Positions 27,241 through 34,962 of a stretch of 64,000 nucleotides of DNA are shown here, piece by piece. The notes under the pieces were generated by a model. That model did no database searches. It had not been told where the DNA came from and saw only the letters and a program-made list of their open reading frames with translations. Every line of letters starts with the position of its first letter. Positions within the stretch are counted from its first letter, which is position 1. This DNA is from Bacteroidales bacterium (GTDB lineage: Bacteria > Bacteroidota > Bacteroidia > Bacteroidales > WCHB1-69), in NCBI GenBank assembly GCA_017527945.1, contig JAFXPL010000057.1, positions 3,138 through 67,137 of the forward strand, read 5' to 3'. Position numbers and translations under genes: made by a program.

Positions 27241-27280
27241 CATTGCCTTATATTGACCTTTTGTTGCCAGAAATAGCTTG

Positions 27281-27333
27281 TGCATTTACTGCAATCCAAC
27301 CCCTCAAAATCCTACCGTTTAGTGCAGTTTAGA
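27281..27333. repeat. 53-bp direct repeat, copy 1
   Basis: Matches 30346-30398 at 44 of 53 positions without gaps. It contains TTTACTGCA and CCGTTTAGTGCA; a further copy of TACCGTTTAGTGCA occurs 32 bases downstream (27346-27359). The two copies flank the ATPase/RhuM segment. Confidence 0.75.
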
Positions 27334-27388
27334 AAATTAAAAATTTACCGTTTAGTGCAATTATAAATTGTAATTCGTTGAAAAAGTG

Positions 27389-27396
27389 TATTTTTG
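27389..27396 (+). promoter_or_regulatory. -7 promoter element of the DUF4143 ATPase gene
   Basis: TATTTTTG followed by CGGCGG, 24 bases before the ATG, with ATTG about 18 bases upstream as a partial -33 box. Confidence 0.6.
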
Positions 27397-27419
27397 CGGC
27401 GGATTAAAATATTGCGGAT

Positions 27420-28697
27420 ATGAATGAATTGGAAAGAGTGTTGCGCGACCAACGGGAGGAACTGGAAAGCACCGATTTCAGCCAGTTTGTCACCCGGAGG
27501 GAAGAGTCACAATTGGAACTGGACAGCCCTGTGGCTCAAATCGTTATAGGGGTACGGCGTTGCGGAAAGTCAACCTTATGCCAGAAAGTGCTTAAAGAGA
27601 GCGGCGTGTCTTTTGCCTACGCCAACTTCGATGATGCCGTGTTGGCTTCCCTGAAAGCCACCGAGATGAACCTCCTGATGGAGAACCTTTATCGGATCTA
27701 TGGAGAGTTCGACTATCTCTTCCTCGATGAGGTGCAGAATATTGACCAATGGCCGTTGTTTGTCAACCGACTGTTACGGCAGAAGTTACATCTGATTCTG
27801 ACAGGAAGCAACGCCAATCTGCTGAGCGACGACTTGAGCTCCCATATTACCGGACGCTACAACGAAATTCGTCTCTTCCCTTTCTCATACGAAGACTATT
27901 GTGTAGCGAAAAGTGTTGATACCCAAGGGCTGACCACCAAGGCGGAGGGCTTGCGGCAACATGCTCTCGACAACTATCTGATGTCGGGGGGACTGCCCGA
28001 AACCTTTAACATGAGGAATCAAAGCAAATATGTTCGCTCCCTGCTTGATGCCATCATCAACAAGGACATCTGCAAGAGGTATAAAATTCGTTACAAGAAG
28101 ACGTTGCAACAAATCGCCAACGGACTCCTTGACCGTTTTTGCCAAGAGGTGAACTATCAGGATATTCAGGAGATCTACCGGCTGAAATCAATTCACACGG
28201 CCAAGAATTACGTCAACTATATCGAAAAATCCTACCTCGTGCGTCTGGTTCCGCGCTATTCGTTCAAGAGCATTGAGCGGCAGAACCACCGTAAGGTCTA
28301 TGCCATCGATACGGCATTCGTCACGGATCACTCCGATGTCCTCCAAACCGACAGCTGGGGGTGGCGTTTGGAGAATGTGGTGTGCGTGGAGCTGCTCCGT
28401 CGCATGGAATATGTCACGCAAGAGTTGTTCTATCTGCGGGAGAACCGCAGTTATGAGGTGGATTTCGCCGTTGTGGACCAGGGACACGTCACAGAATTGG
28501 TGCAAGTGACCTACGATTTCAGTAATCCCTCAACAAAACTCTACAACCGTGAAGTCGGGGGCCTTCTGAAAGGTGCCGCCGCTACACGGTGCCATAATCT
28601 CACCCTCGTCATGATGCAAGGAGAACAGCGTGATATTCAAGTGGGAGAATATACTGTGCGCTGTGTACTGGTTACCGATTGGCTACTGAAACGTTAA
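27420..28697 (+). CDS. AAA+ ATPase with DUF4143 domain
   Basis: The 425 residues start with an AAA-type ATPase: Walker A IGVRRCGKST near residues 42-51 and Walker B DYLFLDEVQNI near 98-108, followed by LILTGSNANLLS (sensor 1). The C-terminal DUF4143 domain has a PD-(D/E)xK-like core (YEVDFAVV, then TELVQVTY near 350-365). Such proteins are very common in Bacteroidetes genomes, often in accessory regions, and their role is unclear; DNA binding or nuclease-linked functions are suspected. The 53-bp repeat and a short TTTAGTGCA array lie upstream. Confidence 0.85.
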   Translation: MNELERVLRDQREELESTDFSQFVTRREESQLELDSPVAQIVIGVRRCGKSTLCQKVLKESGVSFAYANFDDAVLASLKATEMNLLMENLYRIYGEFDYLFLDEVQNIDQWPLFVNRLLRQKLHLILTGSNANLLSDDLSSHITGRYNEIRLFPFSYEDYCVAKSVDTQGLTTKAEGLRQHALDNYLMSGGLPETFNMRNQSKYVRSLLDAIINKDICKRYKIRYKKTLQQIANGLLDRFCQEVNYQDIQEIYRLKSIHTAKNYVNYIEKSYLVRLVPRYSFKSIERQNHRKVYAIDTAFVTDHSDVLQTDSWGWRLENVVCVELLRRMEYVTQELFYLRENRSYEVDFAVVDQGHVTELVQVTYDFSNPSTKLYNREVGGLLKGAAATRCHNLTLVMMQGEQRDIQVGEYTVRCVLVTDWLLKR

Positions 28698-28900
28698 GAT
28701 ATGAGCGATATGAGCTACCCCCCCAGCGCAGTGCGCAACGCAACCCACGCGACCCGCAAGAGCAAGGACAACCGACCAACCGTGACACCCGCAAGCGCAA
28801 GCGGAGACGAACAGCAAATGCACCTTTCCGTTTGGCAACCCTCCCCTACCGGAAACAACACGCATATCCGAAAACCTCCGCTCTAACGTTAAAGCGATGC

Positions 28901-28937
28901 CTTGTCCGGCAAAACGGAACCTCCGATCCGCAAGGGC
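28901..28937. repeat. 37-bp interspersed repeat, copy 1
   Basis: Matches 30011-30047 at 29 of 37 positions without gaps, ending in CGCAAGGGC in both. Both copies lie downstream of a plus-strand gene. Confidence 0.5.
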
Positions 28938-29068
28938 CCAAAACCAGCGAAATTCCGACCCTATTTCTTAACAATCAACAAAACAAATTGTAAATAAAAA
29001 TTGCAACCATCTGGCTTTCAACGTCAACAAAAATAACGCAAATCCACTGACAAACAGCATTTTTTTTG

Positions 29069-29076
29069 TATCTTTG
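29069..29076 (+). promoter_or_regulatory. -7 promoter element of the RhuM-like gene
   Basis: TATCTTTG followed by CAACG, 43 bases before the ATG at 29119. Confidence 0.65.
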
Positions 29077-29118
29077 CAACGTGAATTATGTAACCTCAAA
29101 ACAAAAAAAAGACCCTTT

Positions 29119-29994
29119 ATGGAAGAAAACAAATTTTTGGCACAAAACGGCGAAATCATCCTCTACCAACCCGACAGCAGCATCCGGCTGGAGGTGCGGA
29201 TGGAGGAGGAGACGGTGTGGCTCACGCAGGCGCAGATGGCGATGTTGTTCGGAACACAAAGATCGGCTATCACAAAGCATCTGAACAACATTTACAATAG
29301 TGGTGAGATCGAGAGAGAAACCACATGTTCCATTTTGGAACATGTGGGTCAAAATGGAACAAGGCTCTATCATACAACGTATTACAATCTTGACGCAATA
29401 TTATCTGTCGGGTATCGCGTCAACAGCAAGAATGCCACTATCTTTAGGCGATGGGCCACAAAAACACTAAAAGAGTATCTTTTACGCGGATATAGCATCA
29501 ATCAGCATTTTAGACAAGTGGAACAACGGATTGACAGACAGCTTCAAGAACACTCCGAGCAAATCCACTCTCTTCAAGACAAGGTTGATTTCTTCGTGCG
29601 CACCGCCCTGCCGCCTGTCGAGGGCATCTTCTACGACGGCCAGATTTTCGACGCATACGCCTTCGCGGCGGACCTGATCCGGTCGGCGCGGAAACGGATT
29701 GTGCTCATCGACAATTATGTGGACGATTCGGCATTGCTGGCACTGGCGAAACGGGAAAAGGGCGTGGCGGCGGAGATTGTCACGAAACACGTTCCGGAGA
29801 CGCTGAAGCTTGACCTCAAACGGCACAACCGGCAATACCCGCCCGTCAGAGTTCGGGAATGTAACCGATACCACGACCGCTTCCTCATCATCGACGACAC
29901 TGTCTATCACCTCGGTGCGTCACTCAAAGACTTGGGCAAAAAGCTGTTCGCGTTCAGCAGGATGGAAATAAAGGCAGAGGAGGTGTTGTCATAG
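29119..29994 (+). CDS. RhuM-family protein with C-terminal PLD-like domain
   Basis: The 291 residues from the ATG at 29119 begin with the RhuM ('virulence RhuM') domain: IRLEVRMEEETVWLTQAQMA at about 19-38, then YYNLDAILSVGYRVNS near 89-104 and FRRWATKTLKEYLLRGY. A coiled-coil-like linker (HSEQIHSLQDKVDFF) leads to a region with NRYHDRFLIIDDTVYHLGAS, a phospholipase-D-like half-site in which the usual Lys of HxK is Arg. RhuM proteins are frequent in accessory regions, near restriction or prophage genes; their action is unknown. The C-terminal part may bind nucleic acid. Confidence 0.82.
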   Translation: MEENKFLAQNGEIILYQPDSSIRLEVRMEEETVWLTQAQMAMLFGTQRSAITKHLNNIYNSGEIERETTCSILEHVGQNGTRLYHTTYYNLDAILSVGYRVNSKNATIFRRWATKTLKEYLLRGYSINQHFRQVEQRIDRQLQEHSEQIHSLQDKVDFFVRTALPPVEGIFYDGQIFDAYAFAADLIRSARKRIVLIDNYVDDSALLALAKREKGVAAEIVTKHVPETLKLDLKRHNRQYPPVRVRECNRYHDRFLIIDDTVYHLGASLKDLGKKLFAFSRMEIKAEEVLS

Positions 29995-30010
29995 GGCGAA
30001 AGGCACAGTC

Positions 30011-30047
30011 CTCTTCCGGCCAAACGAAACCTCAAACTCGCAAGGGC
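30011..30047. repeat. 37-bp interspersed repeat, copy 2
   Basis: Partner of 28901-28937 (29 of 37 identical), starting 17 bases after the RhuM-like stop codon. Confidence 0.5.
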
Positions 30048-30345
30048 GAGAAGCGACAAAAGACCACCAACTCCGAGACGCACTTGGCTCCTGCACGGCC
30101 ATACGAGAGCAGCGACCCGGGGCGATGATCCCGCGATAAACATGCCTCATCATCTAACGATTGGCTCGTCGAATTGTTAAACGGCAACACAATCATCTGC
30201 CACACAAGAGTAACCGAAATCTCACAAAACTCTCTCCGACAAAGAGGCCTTGGATTTATGACGGTGAGGGAGTTGAATGACGGACAACCCTACGGAAAAG
30301 GCGAGGTAGTAGATAACACGGTATTTCTGCTAAGACAGCGGATTC

Positions 30346-30398
30346 TGCGTTTAGTGCAACCCATCCCCTCAAAAACCTGCCGTTAAGTGCAGTACAGA
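30346..30398. repeat. 53-bp direct repeat, copy 2
   Basis: Partner of 27281-27333 (44 of 53 identical, same orientation). Contains TTTAGTGCA and CCGTTAAGTGCAG. Confidence 0.75.
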
Positions 30399-30500
30399 CT
30401 ATTTTGCAATATTTCTTCCTAATCAACGCCATCCGCACAAGCCAGACGGCAGAAAGGGAAAAAAATGTATCTTCGCAGCGTCATTCAAAACCCCAACATC

Positions 30501-31196
30501 ATGAACCCGGGAAAGAACAGATGCGAGTACCTGAAGGCGGTGCGGCGTCGGATTGCCACGGAGAACGGCATCCCGTTGGAGCAGCACGAGTGCACCTTCA
30601 AGGGCGAGTGTTCTGGCACGTGCCCCTTCTGCGAGGCGGAGATGCGCTACCTCGAAAAGGAGCTCCGCCGGCGCAAGGCCCTCGGCAAGGCGGTGACCGT
30701 GGCCGGCATCGCGCTGTCGTCGGTGATGCTGTTCCCTGCCTGCGGACCGAAGAACACGCTCCAAGGCGAGCCCGAACTCCCGCCCGAGCCGGACACCACG
30801 CTGACTGTCGCCGACACGGTGCCGACAGACACGATAGCGGAGCTGGTCCCCCCGCCTCCGCCCTCGCCCAATTTCCCCGATGAAATAGTTTGCGGGGAGA
30901 TAATCCTCTATAGCGATTTAGGGTTTCCGCCCGAGTACGGCACTCCGCAACAATGGTTCAATAACCAGCTGCAGGATTCGGGTTTGCAGGCCAAAATCAA
31001 GGAATATGTCCACGATGCCGTTTCGTTGAAATACTCAACCGACGACAAGGGATTCGTGGAATCTGTGAGTGTTTACGGTTTGCCTACGGATTCCGTCGGC
31101 AAGGAAATCAAGGAGGAACTGAAAGCCATCCTGTTCAACATGCCCCAGTGGGACACCGCCAAAACAGTATCGCCACTCCACCGATTCAAATTGTAA
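30501..31196 (+). CDS. Cysteine-rich N-terminus, single-TM protein with TonB-like C-terminal region
   Basis: The 231 residues start with a motif common in Bacteroidetes membrane proteins: RCEYLKAVRRRIATENGIPL, then ECTFKGECSGTCPFCEAEM at ~30-48, with three cysteines that may bind metal. One transmembrane helix follows (VTVAGIALSSVMLFPAC at ~64-80), then a Pro/Glu/Thr-rich periplasmic linker (PPPPPSPNFPDE). The C-terminal ~80 residues resemble a TonB-type C-terminal domain. It may be an energy-transducer-like protein that contacts an outer-membrane partner. No motif proves this, and no receptor gene is adjacent. Confidence 0.6.
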   Translation: MNPGKNRCEYLKAVRRRIATENGIPLEQHECTFKGECSGTCPFCEAEMRYLEKELRRRKALGKAVTVAGIALSSVMLFPACGPKNTLQGEPELPPEPDTTLTVADTVPTDTIAELVPPPPPSPNFPDEIVCGEIILYSDLGFPPEYGTPQQWFNNQLQDSGLQAKIKEYVHDAVSLKYSTDDKGFVESVSVYGLPTDSVGKEIKEELKAILFNMPQWDTAKTVSPLHRFKL

Positions 31197-31217
31197 CCTT
31201 CAGATTCAGAATTATAA

Positions 31218-31257
31218 GTTGTCTTGGTTGTCGTCAATTGGAAGACGACGGGGACAA
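31218..31257. repeat. 40-bp interspersed repeat, copy 2
   Basis: Partner of 3159-3198 (34 of 40 identical), starting 21 bases after a plus-strand stop codon. Confidence 0.7.
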
Positions 31258-31337
31258 AAATGCCCTGCTGGAACACGACCACAAAAGGAAAACAAATTCC
31301 GAAATCCAGAAGTTCGTTACAATTTCCGAAATTTTTG

Positions 31338-31345
31338 TATCTTTG
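31338..31345 (+). promoter_or_regulatory. -7 promoter element of the second higBA pair
   Basis: TATCTTTG followed by CGGCC, 18 bases before the ATG at 31364. Confidence 0.65.
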
Positions 31346-31363
31346 CGGCCTAAAACAACAGCG

Positions 31364-31660
31364 ATGAGAATAATATCTAAAAAGACACTCGTCAAGTACT
31401 ATACAGCCCATCCGCAGTCGAAATTAATGCTCGAGGACTGGTATGAAAAAACTAAAAAAGCTGACTGGAAAAACTTTGCAGACATTCGTGCAACGTTCAA
31501 TGCTGTATCAAGCGTCGGAAACCAACGATATGTTTTCAACATAAAAGGGAATGACTATCGACTTGTGGTAATTATCAAATTCCATCCCAGTCACGTTCTG
31601 ATCCGTTTTGTTGGAACTCATGCCGAATATGACAGAATCGCAAATATAACAAGTATATAG
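31364..31660 (+). CDS. higB: HigB-type toxin (HigB_toxin family)
   Basis: The 98 residues match the HigB_toxin branch of RelE-like mRNA interferases: KKTLVKYYTAHPQSK at the start, DWKNFADIRATFNAVSSVGN in the middle, NIKGNDYRLVVIIKF and RFVGTHAEYDRI at the end. The ATG at 31364 lies 18 bases after a strong -7 element. The antitoxin gene starts three bases after its stop. This is a different HigB subfamily from the gene at the window start, so the two pairs are not recent duplicates. Confidence 0.85.
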   Translation: MRIISKKTLVKYYTAHPQSKLMLEDWYEKTKKADWKNFADIRATFNAVSSVGNQRYVFNIKGNDYRLVVIIKFHPSHVLIRFVGTHAEYDRIANITSI

Positions 31661-31662
31661 GT

Positions 31663-32028
31663 ATGGCACAAATAAAAAATGAAGCGGCATATAACGCAGC
31701 ATTGAATAGAATTGAGGAACTGGAGGATTTGGTGGATGACAACACCCCAGAAACAGATCCGCTATATCTTGAATTGGACATGCTCGTGGATATGGTAGAG
31801 GAATACGAGGACATCCACTACCCTATCGGCACCCCCTCCCTCATTGACACCATCCGGCTGCGCATGTACGAGATGGGGCTCAACCAGCAGAAGGTGGCCG
31901 CCCTGCTCGGCATCAGTGCGCCCCGCATGAGCGAGATCATGAACGGCAAGACCGAACCCTCTCTCGCCCTCGCCCGCACCATGTGCCAAAAGCTCAACAT
32001 CGAACCGGAAATCGCCCTCGGATTATAG
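31663..32028 (+). CDS. higA: HigA-type antitoxin with XRE helix-turn-helix
   Basis: The 121 residues have an acidic N-terminal half (EELEDLVDDNTPETDPLYLE) of the kind that binds and blocks the toxin. The C-terminal XRE helix-turn-helix (LRMYEMGLNQQKVAALLGIS, then RMSEIMNGKTEPSLALA) would repress the operon. Base composition changes inside the gene: the first half is AT-rich, while the second (from about 31810) is GC-rich like core genes, which may reflect recombination. It is immediately followed by a heptamer array and the flippase gene. Confidence 0.87.
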   Translation: MAQIKNEAAYNAALNRIEELEDLVDDNTPETDPLYLELDMLVDMVEEYEDIHYPIGTPSLIDTIRLRMYEMGLNQQKVAALLGISAPRMSEIMNGKTEPSLALARTMCQKLNIEPEIALGL

Positions 32029-32042
32029 ACTTAAGACAACTT

Positions 32043-32076
32043 CTATAACCTATAACCTATAACCATTAACCATTAA
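32043..32076 (+). repeat. Heptanucleotide array abutting the flippase start codon
   Basis: Three CTATAAC units, one CATTAAC and a partial CATTAA lead directly into the ATG at 32077. Unit-number change would shift the spacing between any upstream signal and the start codon. Confidence 0.75.
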
Positions 32077-33567
32077 ATGTCAAACAACGAAGTCAAGAAA
32101 CTGGCCGGACAGACGGCCATATACGGCGGCACCACCGTGCTCAGCAGGCTGCTCAACTACCTGCTCGTGCCGCTCCACACCTACCTCTTCAGCAACGCCG
32201 CCGACTACGGCGTGGTGGGCGAGCTCTACGCCTGGACGAGCCTCTTCATCGTGATCCTCACCTACGGCATGGAGACCGCCTTCTTCCGGTTCTCGCAGGA
32301 CGAGGGCGTCAAGGACCGCGTCTATAGCACCGTGGTGGGGTCGCTGCTCGTCACCTCCACCCTCTTCATCGTGCTCTGCTCGGCCTTCGCGCAGCCCATC
32401 GCCGACTGGCTCCGCTACCCCGCCCACCCCGAGTACGTGCGCTGGTTCTCCGTCATCATCGGCGTGGATGCGCTCACCTCCATCTTCTTCGCCCACCTGC
32501 GCTTCCTCAACAAGGCCCTGCGCTTCGCGGCGGTGAAGCTCACCAACATCCTCGTCAACGTGCTCCTCAACCTCTTCTTCCTGCTGCTCTGCCCGTGGCT
32601 GCTCACCAAGAACCCCGACTCGGCCTTCGTCAACGCCATCTACAACCCGGAAATCGGGGTCGGCTACATCTTCATCGCCAACCTCGTGGCCAGCGTCGTC
32701 ACCCTGCTGATGCTCTTCCCGGGCATCCTCAGGCAGAAGTTCGTCTTCGACTGGCAGCTCTGGAAGAAGATGTTCCGCTACGCCTTCCCGCTGCTGATCT
32801 TCGGCTTGGCCGGCATCGTCAACGAGACCATGGACCGCGTGCTCATCAAACGGCTGTCGCTCGCCACCGAGCCGCAAGCCTCCGTGGGCATCTACAGCGC
32901 CTGCTACAAGATTTCCATCCTGATGACCATCGTCATCCAGGCCTTCAAATACGCCGCCGAGCCCTTCTTCTTCCGCAAGGCCAAAGACAAGGACGCCAAA
33001 GAGACCTACGCGGAGGTGATGACCCTCTTCGTGCTGGTCTGCTCCGTCATCTTCACCGGCATCATGCTCTATATGGACATCGTGCAGTATTTCGTGGGCG
33101 AGACCTACCGCGTGGGCCTGCCCATCGTGCCCATCCTGCTGATGGCCAACCTCTTCCTCGGCATCTTCTACAACCTGTCCATCTGGTACAAGCTCACCGG
33201 ACAGACCAAGTTCGGAGCCTACATCGCCATTTTCGGCGCCGTCATCACATTGGTCCTCAACTGGTTGCTGATTCCGCGTTTCGACTACATGGGCGCGGCC
33301 TGGACCACCTTCGCCTGCTACCTCTCCATGATGGTGGTCTCCTACCTTCTCGGGCAGAAGTACTACCATGTGGATTACGACCTCAAGCGCATCCTCTTCT
33401 ACCTGCTCTTCGCCGTGGCGGTCTATGGGCTGAGCGTCGGCGTCAACCGTTGGCTCGGCATCGAAAGCGTGGGTGCCCGCCTGGCGGTCAACACGGTGAT
33501 TTTGGTCGGGTATTTGGGCGTTTTGGCGTGGATGAACCGGGAAGAGATCAGGAAATTCAGAATGTAA
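32077..33567 (+). CDS. Polysaccharide flippase (MOP superfamily, Wzx-like)
   Basis: The 496 residues form about 12-14 hydrophobic helices with the N-terminal signature LAGQTAIYGGTTVLSRLLNY of the polysaccharide transport family. Such proteins move lipid-linked sugar chains across the inner membrane for capsule, LPS or peptidoglycan. The gene has high GC and core-like codon use. No glycosyltransferases are next to it, so the substrate cannot be told from context; a conserved stand-alone flippase in Bacteroidetes is the closest match. The heptamer array before its ATG leaves no obvious ribosome-binding site, as is usual in this phylum. Confidence 0.85.
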   Translation: MSNNEVKKLAGQTAIYGGTTVLSRLLNYLLVPLHTYLFSNAADYGVVGELYAWTSLFIVILTYGMETAFFRFSQDEGVKDRVYSTVVGSLLVTSTLFIVLCSAFAQPIADWLRYPAHPEYVRWFSVIIGVDALTSIFFAHLRFLNKALRFAAVKLTNILVNVLLNLFFLLLCPWLLTKNPDSAFVNAIYNPEIGVGYIFIANLVASVVTLLMLFPGILRQKFVFDWQLWKKMFRYAFPLLIFGLAGIVNETMDRVLIKRLSLATEPQASVGIYSACYKISILMTIVIQAFKYAAEPFFFRKAKDKDAKETYAEVMTLFVLVCSVIFTGIMLYMDIVQYFVGETYRVGLPIVPILLMANLFLGIFYNLSIWYKLTGQTKFGAYIAIFGAVITLVLNWLLIPRFDYMGAAWTTFACYLSMMVVSYLLGQKYYHVDYDLKRILFYLLFAVAVYGLSVGVNRWLGIESVGARLAVNTVILVGYLGVLAWMNREEIRKFRM

Positions 33568-33676
33568 AATGATGAATATGTAACTATGAAGAGCCCCAAT
33601 CCGAAAAACAGAACTGCGAAAGTGCTATCGTTTGTCTCTGCCTCTTTGTGGGCGGTTTTTATCTTGTCGGGCGAAC

Positions 33677-33705
33677 AAAAAACGGGACCCCAAATGGGAT
33701 CCCGT
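33677..33705 (-). terminator. Intrinsic terminator of the DUF4293/lipoprotein operon
   Basis: On the minus strand ACGGGATCCCA pairs with TGGGGTCCCGT (one G·U pair), followed by six T. It lies 28 bases after the DUF4293 stop. Confidence 0.85.
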
Positions 33706-33732
33706 CTTCCTTAGGCTGAATCGGTCTTCCGT

Positions 33733-34221
33733 CTATCGCAGACGGTCGGCGGAGCGCACCAGCTCCTCATCCTTCTTGATGAAACGGTTCGCCAAGAACA
33801 GGCACACCGCCTCCACCACAATCATGATGATCAAAGGCACCATGTTGAAAGTGAACGTGTAACCCTCGGTCTTCCCGTTGAAGAACTTCTTGAACACGAT
33901 GTCGGGGCACACCCACAGCATCAGCATCAGCGTGATGAGAAAGACAATCATCGTTAGCGAGACGAGCTGCATCTGCTTCACACGGTTCTTGTACATGAAG
34001 ATGGAAATTCCAGCCAAGCCGGCAGTGAGGAAAAGGCAGAAAGCGACATAATAGAGCCGCAGAACGGAATTCGCGCCATCCGGCACCATCTCCTTCAGGG
34101 AAATAGAGTTATAGACATAACGGGCCAGATCCGTGTCAACATAACCCAACGGAATGAAAATCAAAACGATGGGAATGATGACGGCAATCAGCAAGAAAAT
34201 GGATTGTACTCTTTGAATCAT
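33733..34221 (-). CDS. DUF4293 membrane protein
   Basis: The 162 residues contain four transmembrane helices (IFLLIAVIIPIVLIFIPLGY at the start, then VAFCLFLTAGLAGISIFM, MIVFLITLMLMLWV and LIIMIVVEAVCLFLANRF) and a short basic/acidic tail. The start MIQRVQSIFLL is typical of DUF4293 proteins of Bacteroidetes, whose function is unknown. It lies 12 bases after the LEA-like lipoprotein gene on the same strand, so the two are probably co-transcribed, with the terminator just downstream. Confidence 0.83.
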   Translation of the reverse strand: MIQRVQSIFLLIAVIIPIVLIFIPLGYVDTDLARYVYNSISLKEMVPDGANSVLRLYYVAFCLFLTAGLAGISIFMYKNRVKQMQLVSLTMIVFLITLMLMLWVCPDIVFKKFFNGKTEGYTFTFNMVPLIIMIVVEAVCLFLANRFIKKDEELVRSADRLR

Positions 34222-34233
34222 AGTGTTAAAGTT

Positions 34234-34833
34234 TTACTGAAATGTTTTATTTAAGGTTATGGCGGGCAATTTATTCCCCTTGCCAGAGCCATTGGCGGCA
34301 TTGATGTACGGCGTGAATTTCACCTTCACGTTCGATTCGGTGCCGTTGCCGTAGTCCATCAGATTGCGGGCCAAATTGACGACATTCTTCGCGTCGCCGT
34401 TCTTGAAGATGTTGTAAAGGTCCATGCTCAACGGAACACGCACCAGCGTGGTCGCCTGCGGGTTGATGAGCGTCGTCTGGCTGGAGTTGCTGCCCGTGGC
34501 AATGGAGGATCCCTCCAAGAAGAGCTCGTAGTCGTAGGCACAGAGCTTCGCAGGGTTGGCCGTCTCATTCTTGGCATTCACATTGACGTTGCAGCCGACC
34601 TTGAAATCCTTGTTCTTGATGGCCTGCACCGCCTTCTGCAAATCCGACCACTGCAAGTCACTGACATTCTTGATGTTGCTCAGGTTTATCCCTGCCCAGG
34701 TGATGTCACTGATATTCGCCAAACTGAACTTGCAGTTGATCAGATTGATCAGCTGCGCCAGTCCGCACCCGCCCGCGAAGAGAAGCGTGGCGGAGATGAG
34801 GACGATGGTTAGGGTTTTCTTTAGTATCTTCAT
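34234..34833 (-). CDS. LEA/WHy-domain-like lipoprotein
   Basis: This is 199 residues from the ATG at 34833. The N terminus is a lipoprotein signal (TIVLISATLLFAGGCG, lipobox AGGC). The body has alternating β-strand patterns of an LEA type 2/WHy fold (VGCNVNVNAKNETANPAKLC, YDYELFLEGSSIA). Such proteins are envelope-attached and may protect proteins under stress, but function is not proven. Upstream is a 21-bp tandem repeat. It shares an operon with DUF4293; LolD lies 129 bases upstream on the same strand. Confidence 0.7.
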   Translation of the reverse strand: MKILKKTLTIVLISATLLFAGGCGLAQLINLINCKFSLANISDITWAGINLSNIKNVSDLQWSDLQKAVQAIKNKDFKVGCNVNVNAKNETANPAKLCAYDYELFLEGSSIATGSNSSQTTLINPQATTLVRVPLSMDLYNIFKNGDAKNVVNLARNLMDYGNGTESNVKVKFTPYINAANGSGKGNKLPAITLNKTFQ

Positions 34834-34861
34834 ATTCTTTGGTTTATTGTCCCAGTGGGCT

Positions 34862-34903
34862 TGGATTATGTCCCAAAGGGTATGGATTATGTTCCCGGGC
34901 TTG
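34862..34903. repeat. Two 21-bp tandem units upstream of the lipoprotein gene
   Basis: Two adjacent units start TGGATTATGT and carry CCC...GGG centres; a partial third unit (ATTGTCCCAGTGGGCT) precedes them. Located 29-70 bases before the ATG at 34833. Confidence 0.65.
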
Positions 34904-34962
34904 CTGCGCTCACCCTGGGTTGAAACGCGTCGGGCATGCAGACCTCCTGGAATATTCATGCA

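Larger units (their letters stand above)
28698..29118. other. Intergenic region between ATPase and RhuM-like genes
   Basis: About 420 bases. It contains a 37-bp repeat copy (28901-28937) and the promoter at 29069-29076. Short open frames here have no recognisable features. The left half is C-rich and repetitive (ACCCGCAAG-like words) and may be gene debris. Confidence 0.5.
29995..30500. other. Intergenic region with two repeat copies
   Basis: About 505 bases. It contains the second copies of the 37-bp (30011-30047) and 53-bp (30346-30398) repeats and a weak -7 element (TATCTTCG, 30468-30475) for the next gene. No reliable coding frame is seen; short open frames are probably chance. Confidence 0.55.

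Noticed and set aside
27241..27420. Possible attachment site of a prophage or integrative element
   Set aside because: Direct repeats exist, but there is no integrase, transposase or tRNA gene in the window, so only a cassette or regulator site is proposed.
30174..30386. A 70-codon plus-strand frame between the RhuM-like gene and the Cys-rich protein gene
   Set aside because: No recognisable motif, no promoter, and it runs into the 53-bp repeat; probably chance.
32080..33369. A 429-codon minus-strand frame opposite the flippase
   Set aside because: The His/Glu/Asp/Gly-rich product mirrors the codon bias of a membrane-protein gene; it is not a real protein.
32595..33572. A 325-codon plus-strand frame inside the flippase gene
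   Set aside because: Shifted-frame product rich in Arg/His/Leu/Pro with no fold; the main frame has flippase helices throughout.
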